Source: Arthrobacter horti (lineage in GTDB: Bacteria; Actinomycetota; Actinomycetes; Actinomycetales; Micrococcaceae). Taken from it: a stretch of 64,000 nucleotides of DNA. Under the pieces are notes generated by a model. That model saw only the letters and a list, made by a program, of their open reading frames with translations. It did not search any database and was not told the DNA's origin. A program made the position numbers and the translations under genes. The stretch is from assembly GCF_030731045.1 (NCBI RefSeq), contig NZ_JAVALS010000001.1, forward strand, positions 684,532 through 748,531. The letters are read 5' to 3'. Below are positions 1-12,000 of the stretch, one piece after another (position 1 is the first letter of the stretch; each line of letters starts with the position of its first letter).

Positions 1-3000
1 CCACGCCGCCCGAGAGGCTCACCGCGAAGGTGCTGACCTGCTTGGTCGAGAGCGCGAACACCTCGACGTTCCCGCGCGCCTTCACGGTCGAGGGGCCGTC
101 GATGTGGGCGAGGACCGAGCTGTTGGCCGTGCCGATGTCGATGCCGCCCGAGACGCCCACGAAGCCGCCGGCCGCGCCACCCGCGATCGTCAGCGACGTG
201 AAGTCGTCCGTCGCCGTGACGCTCACGCCCTGGACGAGGGCGGCGCCGGACGCCGTGTTGATGGAGCTGTAGCCGCCGATCGAGGCGACGGTCGAGGTCT
301 TCAGCAGCGTCACCTGGACGCCGCCCGCGACGCCGACGAAGCCGCCGCCGATGGCCGGGACCAGGCCGAAGACGTTCTCGCTGGAGCCCGCGTGGACGAT
401 CACGCCGGAGAAGCTCTGCGAGCCGCCCAGAGTCCCGTTCGGGATGCCGGTGACCGGCAGGCCCTGGGCGAGTGCGTCGACCGTGCTGCCCGCACCGAGG
501 TACGCGCGGACCTGCTTGTCCAGGGTCGCGACGCCGACCGCCGCACCGACTCCCACGTAACCGCCGGCGAGGGCGACGGTGATGAGGAGGAGCTTCGTGG
601 CGTCCGTCGCGGTGACCACGACGTTGTTCCCGGCGGAGAGGGTCGCGCCGTTGCCCGTGCAGGCGAACGGGTCGCTGCCGCCCGGGGTGCCGGTGCACGC
701 GAAGGTGTGGACTGTGAGGACCGTGACGGCGACCGTGCCCGCGACGCCCACCGTGCCGCCGCCCGCGCCGACCGCGAAGGACAGGACGGTATCCTTGCCG
801 TCCGCAGTCACGGAGATCGAGTTTCGGGCGTTCACGGTGGTCCCGGTGCCGATGTACGCGTAGGTGTCGAGGGTGACCACACGGACGGCCACCGGGATGG
901 AGACGCCGGCCGTGCCCGCGATCGCGAGCGTGAAGGCGATGCCCAGCTGGTAGAACTGGTTGGCCGCGGAGACCTGGACGGACTGATTCGGGTCGGCACC
1001 GGCGACGTTGCTCGCACACGTGGCGCCGCAGTTGACCTTGGCGCTCTGCCCGATGTGCGCCGAGGTGTGGACGGTGACGACCGCGATCGCACCGGCGAGG
1101 GTGACGGCTGCGGTGCCGGAGAAGCCGAGGCCCACACCGAAGGCCCCGATGCTGTCGGAGTTGTTGGCCGTGACCGCGACGCCGCGGAACGGCACCGGTG
1201 TGCCCTCCGAGATGTCGCGCGGGCCCATGGCGCTCGCGTCGCCCGCGGGGGCGTCGCCCTGGCGCACCAGGCTGTGGGACCTTCCGGTCCAGCCTCCGCC
1301 GAGGGTGATGACGTGCCCGCCCTTGTCCGAGGGCTTGTCGAGGAGCTGGAACGACCCGCCGCCGAGGCTCTTGTAGTAGTAGGTGCCGCCGTCGACCAGC
1401 CCGCCGATCGGTGTGCCGCCGCCCGAGCTGTAGACCACGGCGTCGTTGTCACTGATCGAGCCGAGCGAGTACGGGAGGTGGATCGAGTTGGTGCCGAGGT
1501 TCACGGCGTTGTCCGGGTTGAAGCGCGGCGTCTGATCCTGCGTGACGTTCGCTTCGGTGGTCTTGAAGAGGCGGTGGCTCTCGCCCGTGCCGCCGGAGAG
1601 GACGATGGGCGAGCCGCTCAGATCGGCCGTCGTGAAGAGCTGGAAGTGGTCGGGGTCGATGACCTTGACGTAGTACTGGCCGCCCTGGACGAGCGGGTTG
1701 ATCGCGGTGCCGTAGCCGGCGTCGTACTGGACCTGGTCGCCGTTCGAGAATCCGTGGCTGTCCACGTGGATGGTGCTGCCGCCCGTGATGTCCGAGGGGG
1801 CGAAGCGCGGATCGTGCGGGGTGACCGTGTACGATCCGCTCGCCACGTCGAGGCCGGTGGCGCCCGCACCGCTGACCACCGCGTAGTCGCCGATCCAGGC
1901 GTGGGTCTCCTTGGTGATGACGGGTACTGCGACCGCGGCGCCGACGGCGGCCGTGCCGCTGGCGGAGATGTTGCCGGCGATGACGTTGGCGGTGAGGGTC
2001 TCGTCCGCGTTCACGCGCACGGTCCCGCCCATCGTGGCGGTCACCCCGTCGCCCGCGGACGTGCCGTCCTCGAGGTAGGCCTTCGTGGTCACCTTGATCG
2101 CGGGGACGGCCGCGTTGACGTTGACGGCTGCCGTGCCGGCGAAACCGCCGCCCACGGAGACCGAGGTGATCTTCTCACTCGAGAGGGCGTCCACGCTCAG
2201 ATTCCCGCTGCCCGTGATGGTGGTCGCGTGCCCCACCCAGGCTTCCGTGTCCTTCGTGACGACCTCGACGTCGACACCCGCGCCGACGCCGGCCGTGCCG
2301 CCGGCGGTGAGGACGCCGGCCAGGCTGAACACCGTCGTCGTGTCCTTGGCGAGGAGTGCGGTCGAGGTGCCCTTCGTGACGGTGGACGAGGCGTCGATGT
2401 GGGCCTTGGTGGTGTCGCTCGTGACGTTGACCACCACCGAGCCCGCGACGCCGGCCGAGTTGCCGCCGGCGCCGCCGACGGCCAGGAAGAGGTAGTGGGC
2501 GTCCTGCGTCGCGGAGACCAGCAGGCCGGTGCCTCCCGCGTGGACGGTGGCGCCCGTGCCCACCGAGGCGTCCACGGTGGAGTCGCGCACCACCACGACG
2601 GCGGACGCTCCGACGCCGGCCGAGCCGCCGCCGATCGCGAGGTTGCCGGCCGCGAGGTCGACGGTGCCGGTCTTCGACGCGGTGACGGACACGCCGCCCG
2701 TACCGGTCACCGAGGCACCGGCGCCGATGGCCGCCGAGATCTTGGGCGAGGAGCCGCCCTGGTTGAGCACCAGGACCACGACGGCGCCCGTCACGGAGGC
2801 CGAGTTGGCGGACACGCCGCCGGCCACCGAGACCTCGGTCAGGTTCTCCGCCGACTCGGCGTCCACCGTGACCGTGCCGCCTGCCGTGACGTGGGTGCCC
2901 GTACCGATCGTGGCGACGGCGTTGATGTTGAACACGTCCACGATGACGGTGACGCCCACGGCGGCCGAGCTCTTGGAGAGGGACAGCGCGCCGGCGAAGT

Positions 3001-6000
3001 CGATGAGGGTGAGGCTGTCCGTGGCCTTGACCGTCAGGGTCTGGCCGGAGCCGCCGAGCCCGGTGGTCTGATTGACCTTGGTCCCGGCCGCGAGGTAGGC
3101 CTGCGTGTCGATCGAGAAGATCTGGATGATGAACGAGCCGCTGACCGCCGCGCCGCCACTGCTGGCGCCGCCGCCGGCCGCGACGTTCGTGACGCTCGGG
3201 AGGGTGATCTTGCCCTTGAGCGGGGTCTCGGGCTCCTGGCCCGCCAGGCTCTCGGCCGCGGTCACCGAGATCGCACCGCTCGCATCGAGGGACGTCGGCG
3301 TCGCGGCGGACGAGTCGACGAACGCCTTGGTGGTGATCTCGAAGTAGTTGACCGCGATGGCGCCGCCGATCGCGGTGCCGTTGCCCTTGGAGAAGCCACC
3401 GGAGAGGGCGATGTTCTGGAAGATCACCGCATCCGCGGCGGAGACCGTGATGCCGCCCGCCGGGGCGGAGATCACGGCGCCGGCCCCCACGGACGCCGTG
3501 ATGGTCAGGAGGAGGATCTGCACGGCCGCCGACGCCGCGACGCCTGCGGAGTTGTTGCCCGCACCGGCCGAGATGCCCCAGATGATGAACGTATTGTGCT
3601 TGCCGTCGGGCGTCCCGGCGATGACGCTCACACCGGTCTGGCCGGTGACGTGGGCGTTCGCGCCGATCGTCGCCGTGGTGGTCAGGACCTGGACGTTCAG
3701 GCCGATCGCCGCGCCCACGCCCGTGTCCTTCTGGAGGTCGATCGCGCTGCCGGTGCCGCGGGCGGTCGCCTCGGCGAGCATGAGGCCCTGGACGGACACC
3801 GCGCCGGTCGTGGCGGTGACGGTCACGCCGTCGGCGATGGAGCCCGACGTCGTGGCCATGACCCAGTTGACGCCGATCGCCGCGGCCACGCCGGTGCCAC
3901 CGCCCGAACTGCCGGACTGGGAGCCGGACTGGCTGTTCGCGCCGCTGGCGCCGTTGGAGCCGTTCGTGCCGCCGGAGGAGGACGGCATGCCCGCGGTGGA
4001 GGACTTCGTGGACTGCGTGTTCGGGTTGCTGCCGTTGGCCTGCTCGTTGGCCTTCGAGTCGCCGCTCTGCGTCTCGGAGTCGCTGGAGCCCTTGGCACTC
4101 GCCACCGACTTGGCCTCGCTGCTCATCTCCGAAGAGGCCAGCACGTCCACGGAGGTGCCGGACACGTCGCGGGCGATCGTCGCCGTCGTCCTCCAGCCGA
4201 CCACGGCGTTGACGGCGATGTCGATGCCCACCGCGGTGCTCTTGCCGGCCGCCTCGGCGTCGCCGTCGGTCGCGATGCGATTCACGTGCGTGGCGTGGAC
4301 GACGACGGCGCCGCTGCCCGTGTAGCCCGGCCCGCCGGAGGCGGCGGTGCCGAGGCGGGCCTCCACCGTGTCCCCGACGCTCACCACGAGTGCCACCACC
4401 GGGGTGACGGCGGTGCCGCCCGCGGTGCCGCCCTCCGCCGTCGTCGGCAGTTCCCGGAAGCCCATGGCGTCGATCGTGAGTGACGTCCCGCCGGTGAGGG
4501 TGGAGCCGTCCTCGGCACCGGCCCGGACGGTGTTGTCCGGGAGGACGGTGAGGGCGACGGAGGCGCCGACGCCGGTGGCGGAGCCGACCTCGGCCTTGGA
4601 CGTGGCCTTCGCCAGGTCGTAGGAGTTCTCCAGGGCCGTGATGGACACGGCCGCGGTGCTCAGGGTCGCGGAGGCGCCGGTCTCCAGGAGGGCCGCGGTG
4701 TGCTCGGTGACGATGTTGATCGCGAGGGCGCCTGCGACACCCACGGAGGTCGCTTTGCCGACGCCGGCGTAGGCGGTCGCGGTCACCTCGTGCTCCCAGA
4801 GCCGGAAGACCTGGCCGTCGGCGGGGCTCGCCGGCAGGTGGTCGCCGTCGGTCACGGTGATGGTGGTCAGGGCCCACGTGTGGCTCGCGCTGCGCTTGTA
4901 GATGCCGGGGGCGTTGGAGCCGTCCTGCTGCGTGAGCTGGAAGAGCGTGTCCTTCTCGATGCTGTCCGCGGGGAGGGAATCGAAGTCGTCGTAGGCGAGC
5001 TTGGTGACGAAGACCCAGGCCGTCCCGTTCCACTGCCAGACGCTGCCGGCCGGGTGGCCGTCCTTCGGGGCCGCCAGCACGAAGAGCTGGTTGGCGGACG
5101 GCGAGGACGGGAGCGTGCTGCCGGAGGCGATCGAGGCGCCTGCGTCGGTCTGCAGGGTCCACTTGGCGCTGGAGCCGTCGTACGTGTAGATTCCGGCGTC
5201 GTTCGAACCGGACTTGGCCTTCGCGGCCGCCAGGTCGCCGTCCGACGGGCCGGGGAGCTGCTTGCCCGAGTCGATGGTCTTCCACGCGCCGTCCGCGGCG
5301 TTCCAGACCCGGAGCACATCTCCCGCACCGCCCGGGGTCATGCCGGCCGAGAGGACCAGGCCCGTGCCGGTGATCGTCGCGGTGCCGGTGAGGGCGGTGT
5401 TGGTGATGTCCACTTTGTTGACCGAGACGCCGGCGCCGATGCCGACGCTCGCGTCGGCGGTCGAGTCGCCGCGGCCGGTCGCGCGGGCGTCGGTGTCCGC
5501 GGTGGTGCCGAGGGTCACGACGCCGCCGGAGGAGATCACGACGCCGTTGGCGAACCAGGCGCGGGAGGCGGTGGTGACCACGTTGATCGCGACGGCTGCG
5601 GCCACGGAGATCGACGCTCCGCTGTTGTCGTTGCTCGCGGCCTTCGGGGTCGAGGAGGTGCCGGTGGTCTGGCCGCCGCTGTTGTCTGCCTGGGTCTGCT
5701 TGGCGGCGCCGAGCTTGGAGTCGGCCTTCTGGTTGACGTCCGTGCCGGAGGAGTCCTTGCCGTTCGCGGAGCTCGTCGTCTGGCCTTCGGCGCCCTCGGC
5801 GGCCGCCTCCGCGGTCGTCGTGGTCGCGGAGGTGCCGGAAGCCTTGAAGGAGACCGCTCCCCCGACGGAGATGCTGCGGGCGCTGCCCGAGTCGACGCCG
5901 TCGTCGACGATGGCGAGTGCGAGGGAGATGCCGAAGCCGGCATCGGATCCGACCGTCGTGTCGCCCTTGGCGATCGTGGTGGTCGTGGCGTTCTGGGTGG

Positions 6001-9000
6001 CGGTGGCCTGGACGGCCCCGCTCGCGGTGAGTGCGGTGCTGCTCGCGCCGAGGGAGGCGCTCGTGCGGAGGGTCGCGATCGTCACGGCGACCGACGGGGT
6101 CACGGTCACGCCGCCGCCCTTGCCGCCGCCGTCGACCTCATTGTCGATGACGCTGGTGGTGGTGGCCTGGATCGTGACGCTTCCGGCACCCGTGAGCGGG
6201 GGCCCGCGGCTCGGGTCCGCGACCTGGTCGATGCCCGCGTACACCGTGTCGTTGACGAGGTTGATGCCCACCGAGGCGCCGATGCCGACCGTGCCCGTGC
6301 CCGATTGCTTCGCGCCGGCCTTGGTGGTGCTGTTCGAGCTGGAGCCCGCCGTCATGCCCGCGGCGCCGCCCATGAGCTGGACGTTGCCCGTCGGACCGGC
6401 CGGGAGGGTGGTCGTGGCGTCGGCGTGGACGGTCGCGAGGGTCTTGAGATTGACGACGTTGAGGGCGAGGGCGCCGGCGAGGCCGAGTGTCCCGGAGGTG
6501 TTGGCCGCGCCCGCCGTCGCGGTGGCCGTGATGGTGTGCTGCGCACCGGCACCGCGCATCGTCGCGCTCAGGGTCAGGCCGGAGGCCGTGAGCCGGGACC
6601 CGATGCCGAGGCTGGCCTCGTTGCGCACCGTCACGAGGTTGATGGCGACGGCCGCGCCGATGCCGAGTGTCGAGCTGTTGCTGGAGGAGCCGTCCGCGAC
6701 AGCCACGGCATCGGTGTGGTTCGTCGTCGTGAAGCTCGCGGTCCCTCCTCCGTTGACGGTCAGGGTCGTGTTCGGCGCGAGCAGCGCCGTCGTGGTCGAG
6801 GTCACCAGGTTGATGGCGACCGCCGCGGCCACCGTGATGTTGGTGCCGCCCGAGTCCTGCTTGGTGCTCGGCGTCGAGGTGCTCGAGGTCGTCTTGCCGC
6901 CGCTGTTGTCCGATTGCAAGCCCTTGGCCGTGGCGAGGGACGCGTCACCCTTTTGGTTGACGTCCTTGCCGCTCGAGTCCTTGCCGGAGCCGCCCTGACC
7001 CTCGGCGCCCGCGGCGCTCGCGGTGGCGGTGGAGGAGGACTGCGAGAGGCCGTCCGCGGCGAAGGAGACATTGGCCCCGGCCGTCGTGTTCCGGTAGAGG
7101 GACGCGTCGACGACGTGGTCGGCGATCGTGAGGGCGAGGGCGATCCCGAGGCCGAGCGTCGAGCCGCCCGAGGAGGCGCCCTTCGCAGTGGCGAGGACCG
7201 TCGCGGTCTGGTCCGCGTGGGCCGCGATCCCGCCCGCCAGGCCGAGAGCCGGCCCGGCGAGGATGCTCGCGGTCGTCGAGACCTCGCTGATCGTGAGCGC
7301 GAGCGACGCCGCGAGCGAGAGGGTCGTCTGGCCGGTCGCCTTCGCGCCGCCCTCGGCACCGGTGGTCGCCTTGTCGCTGTTCGTCGCGGTGAGGGCGATG
7401 GCGTGGCCTCCCGTGAGGGTCGCCCCGGCGCCGATCGTGGCGACGACAGCGTCGTTGATGAGGTTCAGTGCCACCGAGGCGCCGAGGCCGAGCGTCCCGC
7501 CGGTGATGTTCGCCGCAGCCGTCGCCTTGGCGATGTTCTCGGTGACGGATCCCGCAGTGACGGTCACGTCGCCGGTGCCCGGGAGCGAGGCCGTGCCAGC
7601 GAGCGTCGCCGTGACGCTCACGTTCACCAGGTTGAGAGCGAACGAGCCCGCGAGGCCGATGTCGCTGCCCGCCGTCGCGCCGGAGGTCGCGGTCGCGGAG
7701 AGGGTGTTGAGGCCGTCCGCGCCGACCACGCGCTCGGTGGCCGAGAGGGCCAGCGAGCCGGCGGCGACCGTGGCACCGGCCGGGACGAGAGCCTGTGTGG
7801 TGATGGTCGCCTTGTTGACCGCGACAGCGGCGCCGATGCCGGACGCGGACGGCGACGTCGCCGAGCCGTCCGCCGTGGTCACCGCATCCGCGTTCGTGTC
7901 GGCGGAGAAGGAGGCCGCGCCCGTCGTCGTGAGGGTCATGCCGGCGGCGAGCTGCGCCGCCGTCGTCACGCCCACGATGCTGATCGCGATCGCCGCGGCG
8001 ACGCTGATGCTGCCGGAGCCGCCCGAGGTCTTGTCCACCGACGTCTTGGGGGTCGCGCCGGTCGAGGTGGTCTTGCCGCCGTTCGCCGTCTGCTTGCCCT
8101 TCGCGTCACCGAGGGCGGAGTCGGCCTTGCCGTTGACGTCCTTGCCCGAGGTGTCGCTGCTCTCACCCTGGGCGCCGGCGGCGCTCGCGGTTCCCGTGGT
8201 CGTCGTCGATTCGGTGTGGTGCGCCGTGAAGGCCGCCGAGGCCGCGGAAAGTGTGCGGTCCAGTGGCGCCGAGGCCGTCGCGTCGAGGACCGTCAACGCG
8301 AGGGAGAAGCCGAGGGCGAGGGTTCCGCCGGAGGCCGCCGTCGCGGCGCCCTTCGCGGTGGTGGTGGCCGTCACCGTCTGGTCGGCGGTCGCGGAGACCG
8401 CCCCGGTGAGTACCGTGGCGCCGAGGCCCGGATCGGCTCCGCCGATTCCGGCGATGGTCGATACGTTCGCGAGCGTGATCCCGATGGCCGGCGCGAGCGA
8501 GATGTTCGCTCCACCTGCACCTCCGTCGATCGCAGTCGTCAGCGTATCGCTGTTGGCCGCCTGGATGGTGAAGTTGCCGATGCCGGTGAGTGGGGGTCCC
8601 CGCGTGCCGAGCGCGAGCTCGTCGACTCCGGCGAACACCTGGTCCGTGACGAGGTTGAGGCCGATCGAGGCGCCCATGCCGAACGTCCCGCCGCTGCCAC
8701 CGGTCGCCTGGGCGGAGGTGGCCGAGGCGCCGTTCGCGGACGACGACGACGCGGTGGCCGCCGCATTGCCGGAGCCGCCCAGGTTCACGCCGCCGAGCGG
8801 GTCGGTGGGGGTGGCCGTGGCGGCGTGGACGGCCGCGACGGTGGAAAGGTTCGCGATGTTCAGGGCGAAGGAGCCGGCGATGCCGAGGCTGCCGCCGGCG
8901 CTGCTCGCGCCGGACTTCGCGGTGGCGCTCGTGGCGTTCGGGACCGGGGTGGCGGGGGCCGAGGGGTCTGCGTGGTTGACGGCCTTGAGAGTCAGGCCCG

Positions 9001-12000
9001 TCGCGGTGAGGCTGGCTCCGGCGCCGATCGAGGCCTCGTTGACGACCGTCGCCCGGTTCACGGCGATGCCCGCACCGATCACGTTGCCGCTCGCGGCCGT
9101 GGTGGCGGAGCCGTCGGCGGTCGCCTGCGCGTTCGTGGTGTTGGCTGAGGAGAACGAGACCTTGCCGGTGGTGCTCAGGGTGCTGGCAGGCGCCTGTTCG
9201 GAGGTCGAGGACGAGTTCACCAGGTTGAAGGCCAGTGCCGCGGCCACCGTGACGGAGTTCCCGTTGCTGTCACTCGCGGAGGGGGTGTTCGTCGCGCCCG
9301 AGCCGCTTCCGCCGTTCGCGGACGACTTGCCGCTCGCGAAGCCGAGCTGCGCATCGGACTTCTGGTTGGCGTTCTTGCCGGTGCTGTCCGTGCTTGTCGG
9401 AGAGCTGCTCGAGCCGCCCGGTGCGCCGGCCGCGGAGGACGTGGCCGTAGTCGACGTTGTCGAGGAACCGTCGGCGCTCAGGGTGACGTCGCCGCCTGCC
9501 GTGGTGTTGCGGTCGATCGAGGAGTCCACGGAGTGCGTGGCCGAGGTCAGCGCGAAGCTGATGCCGGCGGCGAGGCTCGCACCGCTGCCGGCGGTGGTGC
9601 TGCCGGTGGCGGTCGTGGTGGCCGCCGCGGTCTGGAGGGCCGCTGCGGTGAGCGAGCCGGCCAGGGCCAGCGCCGGGCCGGAGAGGATGGAGGCCACCGT
9701 GTGGACGTTGGAGATGGTGATCGCGACGACGCCCATGAGGGAGGCGTTGCTGCCGCCCTGGGCGCCTCCGGTGGCAGACGTCGTGGTGGCGTCGCTGCCC
9801 GTGGCCGAGAGGTTCAGGGACCCGGCTCCAGTGAGCCCGGCGTCCTGGGCGAGGCGGGCCGCCACCACCGTGTCGATGATGCCGAGGGCGATCGAGGCGC
9901 CGATCCCGACGGAGCCGCCGGACTGGGCGGCGTTGGCCGTGGCCGAGTCGACGTGGTTACCGCTGGCCTTGAGCGTGACCGCCGGGGTCCCGCTGAGCGC
10001 GTTGCCCGCGTCGCGGATCTCCGCGAGGGTCTTGCCGTTGACGAGGGTGAGGGCGAAGGAGCCGGCGGCTCCGACACCCGAGCTGGACGAGGAGGCCTTG
10101 CCCGAGGTTGCGCTCGAGGAGAAGGCCGAGCCGCCCGTCCGGGTCTCATCCGATTCGACCGTGACCGAGCCCGCCTGGATGGCCGAGCCGGACCCGATGA
10201 ACGCCTCGGTCACGAGGGTCGCGACGTCGATGCCGACGCCCACCCCCACGCCGCTTCCGCTGCCGTCGGTCGTGCTGCCGTCACCGGTGGCGGAGGAGGC
10301 GAGCTGAGACGTGGACTTCAGGAGGAGCGCACCGGCCGTGACGAGCTTCGCGGCCTGGACCGCCACCCTGGTCACCGCGTTGAGGATGCTCACCGCAAGG
10401 GCCCCGGCGAGGCCGATCGCGCCGTCCGCCGTGGTCGCCTGGCCGTTCGCGCGGGACGGATCGTTGACCGGCTTGTCGTTCGCCGTCGAGCCTCCCTTGC
10501 CGGCCTTCGCACTCGCGGTGCCGGTGCCGTCGGCGTCCGCCGTGAGTGTGATGCTCGCGGCGTTCGTCGGGGTCGCGCTCGTCGAGTCGATGACCGCCTG
10601 GGTCGTCTCGCTCAGGTTGACGACGGCGATGCCGGCGCCCGAGGCCGCCTGGCTGGCGTCGCCGGTCCCGGTGAGTCCCGCGTGGTTCTTCGCGCCAAGG
10701 CTCAGCGCGCCCGTGACTTCGAGGTGGGCCGAGTTCGTGACCTTGCTGACCGCCGTCGTGCTCACCGTGAGGATCGCGACCGACGCGTCGTTCGACGCGG
10801 CGCCGCTCGAGTCGGCCGAGCCTTCGCTCTTCGCGGCGTCAGAGCCGGGGGTCGCTCCGGCGTCGACCGACGACGCCGAGCTGACCGTCGTCGTGCCGCT
10901 CGCCTTGACCACCGCGGTCCCGCCGATGGTGACCTCGGCGTCCGAGGCGACGATGGCCGCGTCCGCGTACTTCTTGACGAGCGTCACGGGGCCGACCGTC
11001 GACTGCGAGGAGAGGACGACGTCGCCCGTCGCGGTGACCTGAGTGGCACCGAGGATCGAAACGAGGGCCTTCGAGGAGACATTGATCGCGTAGGCGAGGG
11101 TGTCGCTCGCGTCGGGGGTGATCGTCGCGGTGGCCTGTGCGGTGAACGCGCCCGAGGTGACCTGGCTGTCCTGGAGCGTGACCTCCACGTCGCCGCAGTG
11201 CGTCGCAAGCGTCACGCAGCTCCGCGGGTTGGTGAGCGGGTTGCTTGGGCCGCCGGTCACGTTGTCCGCGGCGATGAGGCTCACATTGCCGGCCGTGAGG
11301 ACGGTCCCGGAGGCGAGCGTGATCTTCTCGAACGTGAGGGTCAGGGCCGCCGCGCCGAGGGCGATCGGGCCGCTCAGCGTGACCGTGTCCCAGCCGGTGC
11401 CGCCGTCGATCGTCAGCGAGGACGTGGGGGCGGTGAACGTCGTGGACTCGAAACCGCTGTTCGAGCTCGCGAGGGTGAGCAGGCCGCCCGACTGGGTCAG
11501 GGTGGCCTGGTCGTCGCCGGTGCCGAGCGTGAACACCATGTCGGCCGCGGTGCCGGAGTTCGTGATCGGCTCGATGTTCGTGTAGTCGATCCGCGTCGCG
11601 TCCAGGAAGAGCGTGCCGGTGGAGCCGTTGACCGCCATCGACCGCGAGACCGTCACCGCGCCCGCGGTGGCGAGGGTGTCGAAGCCCGGGCCGCCGTCGA
11701 AGCTGATGGTGAGGTGCGGGTTGACCGTGCCACGGTCCACCGTGAGGGTGTCGTTCCCGGGCGTGCCCATGACCGAGATGGCCGAGATCGAGCTGAGGGC
11801 ACGGCTCTGCCCCTCGAACGTCACCGTGCCGTCGGCGTGGAATGCCAGCGTCGATGCCGTGGAGGTCATCTGGAGTGCCCACGCGCTCGGGCCCGTCGGG
11901 GCCGTGGTGGCCGGTGAGGACGGGGCGGCAGGTGCCGCTGCGACGGCCGGAGACGCCGACGACGGCGATCCCGCCGTGGGGGCGGTCGTCGCCGTCGCGC

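Noticed and set aside
104..9148. Very long plus-strand open frames (e.g. 104-4,483 and 4,700-9,148)
   Set aside because: They are antisense shadows of the giant minus-strand gene. They have Arg/Asp/Gly-biased composition, no domains and no start signals.
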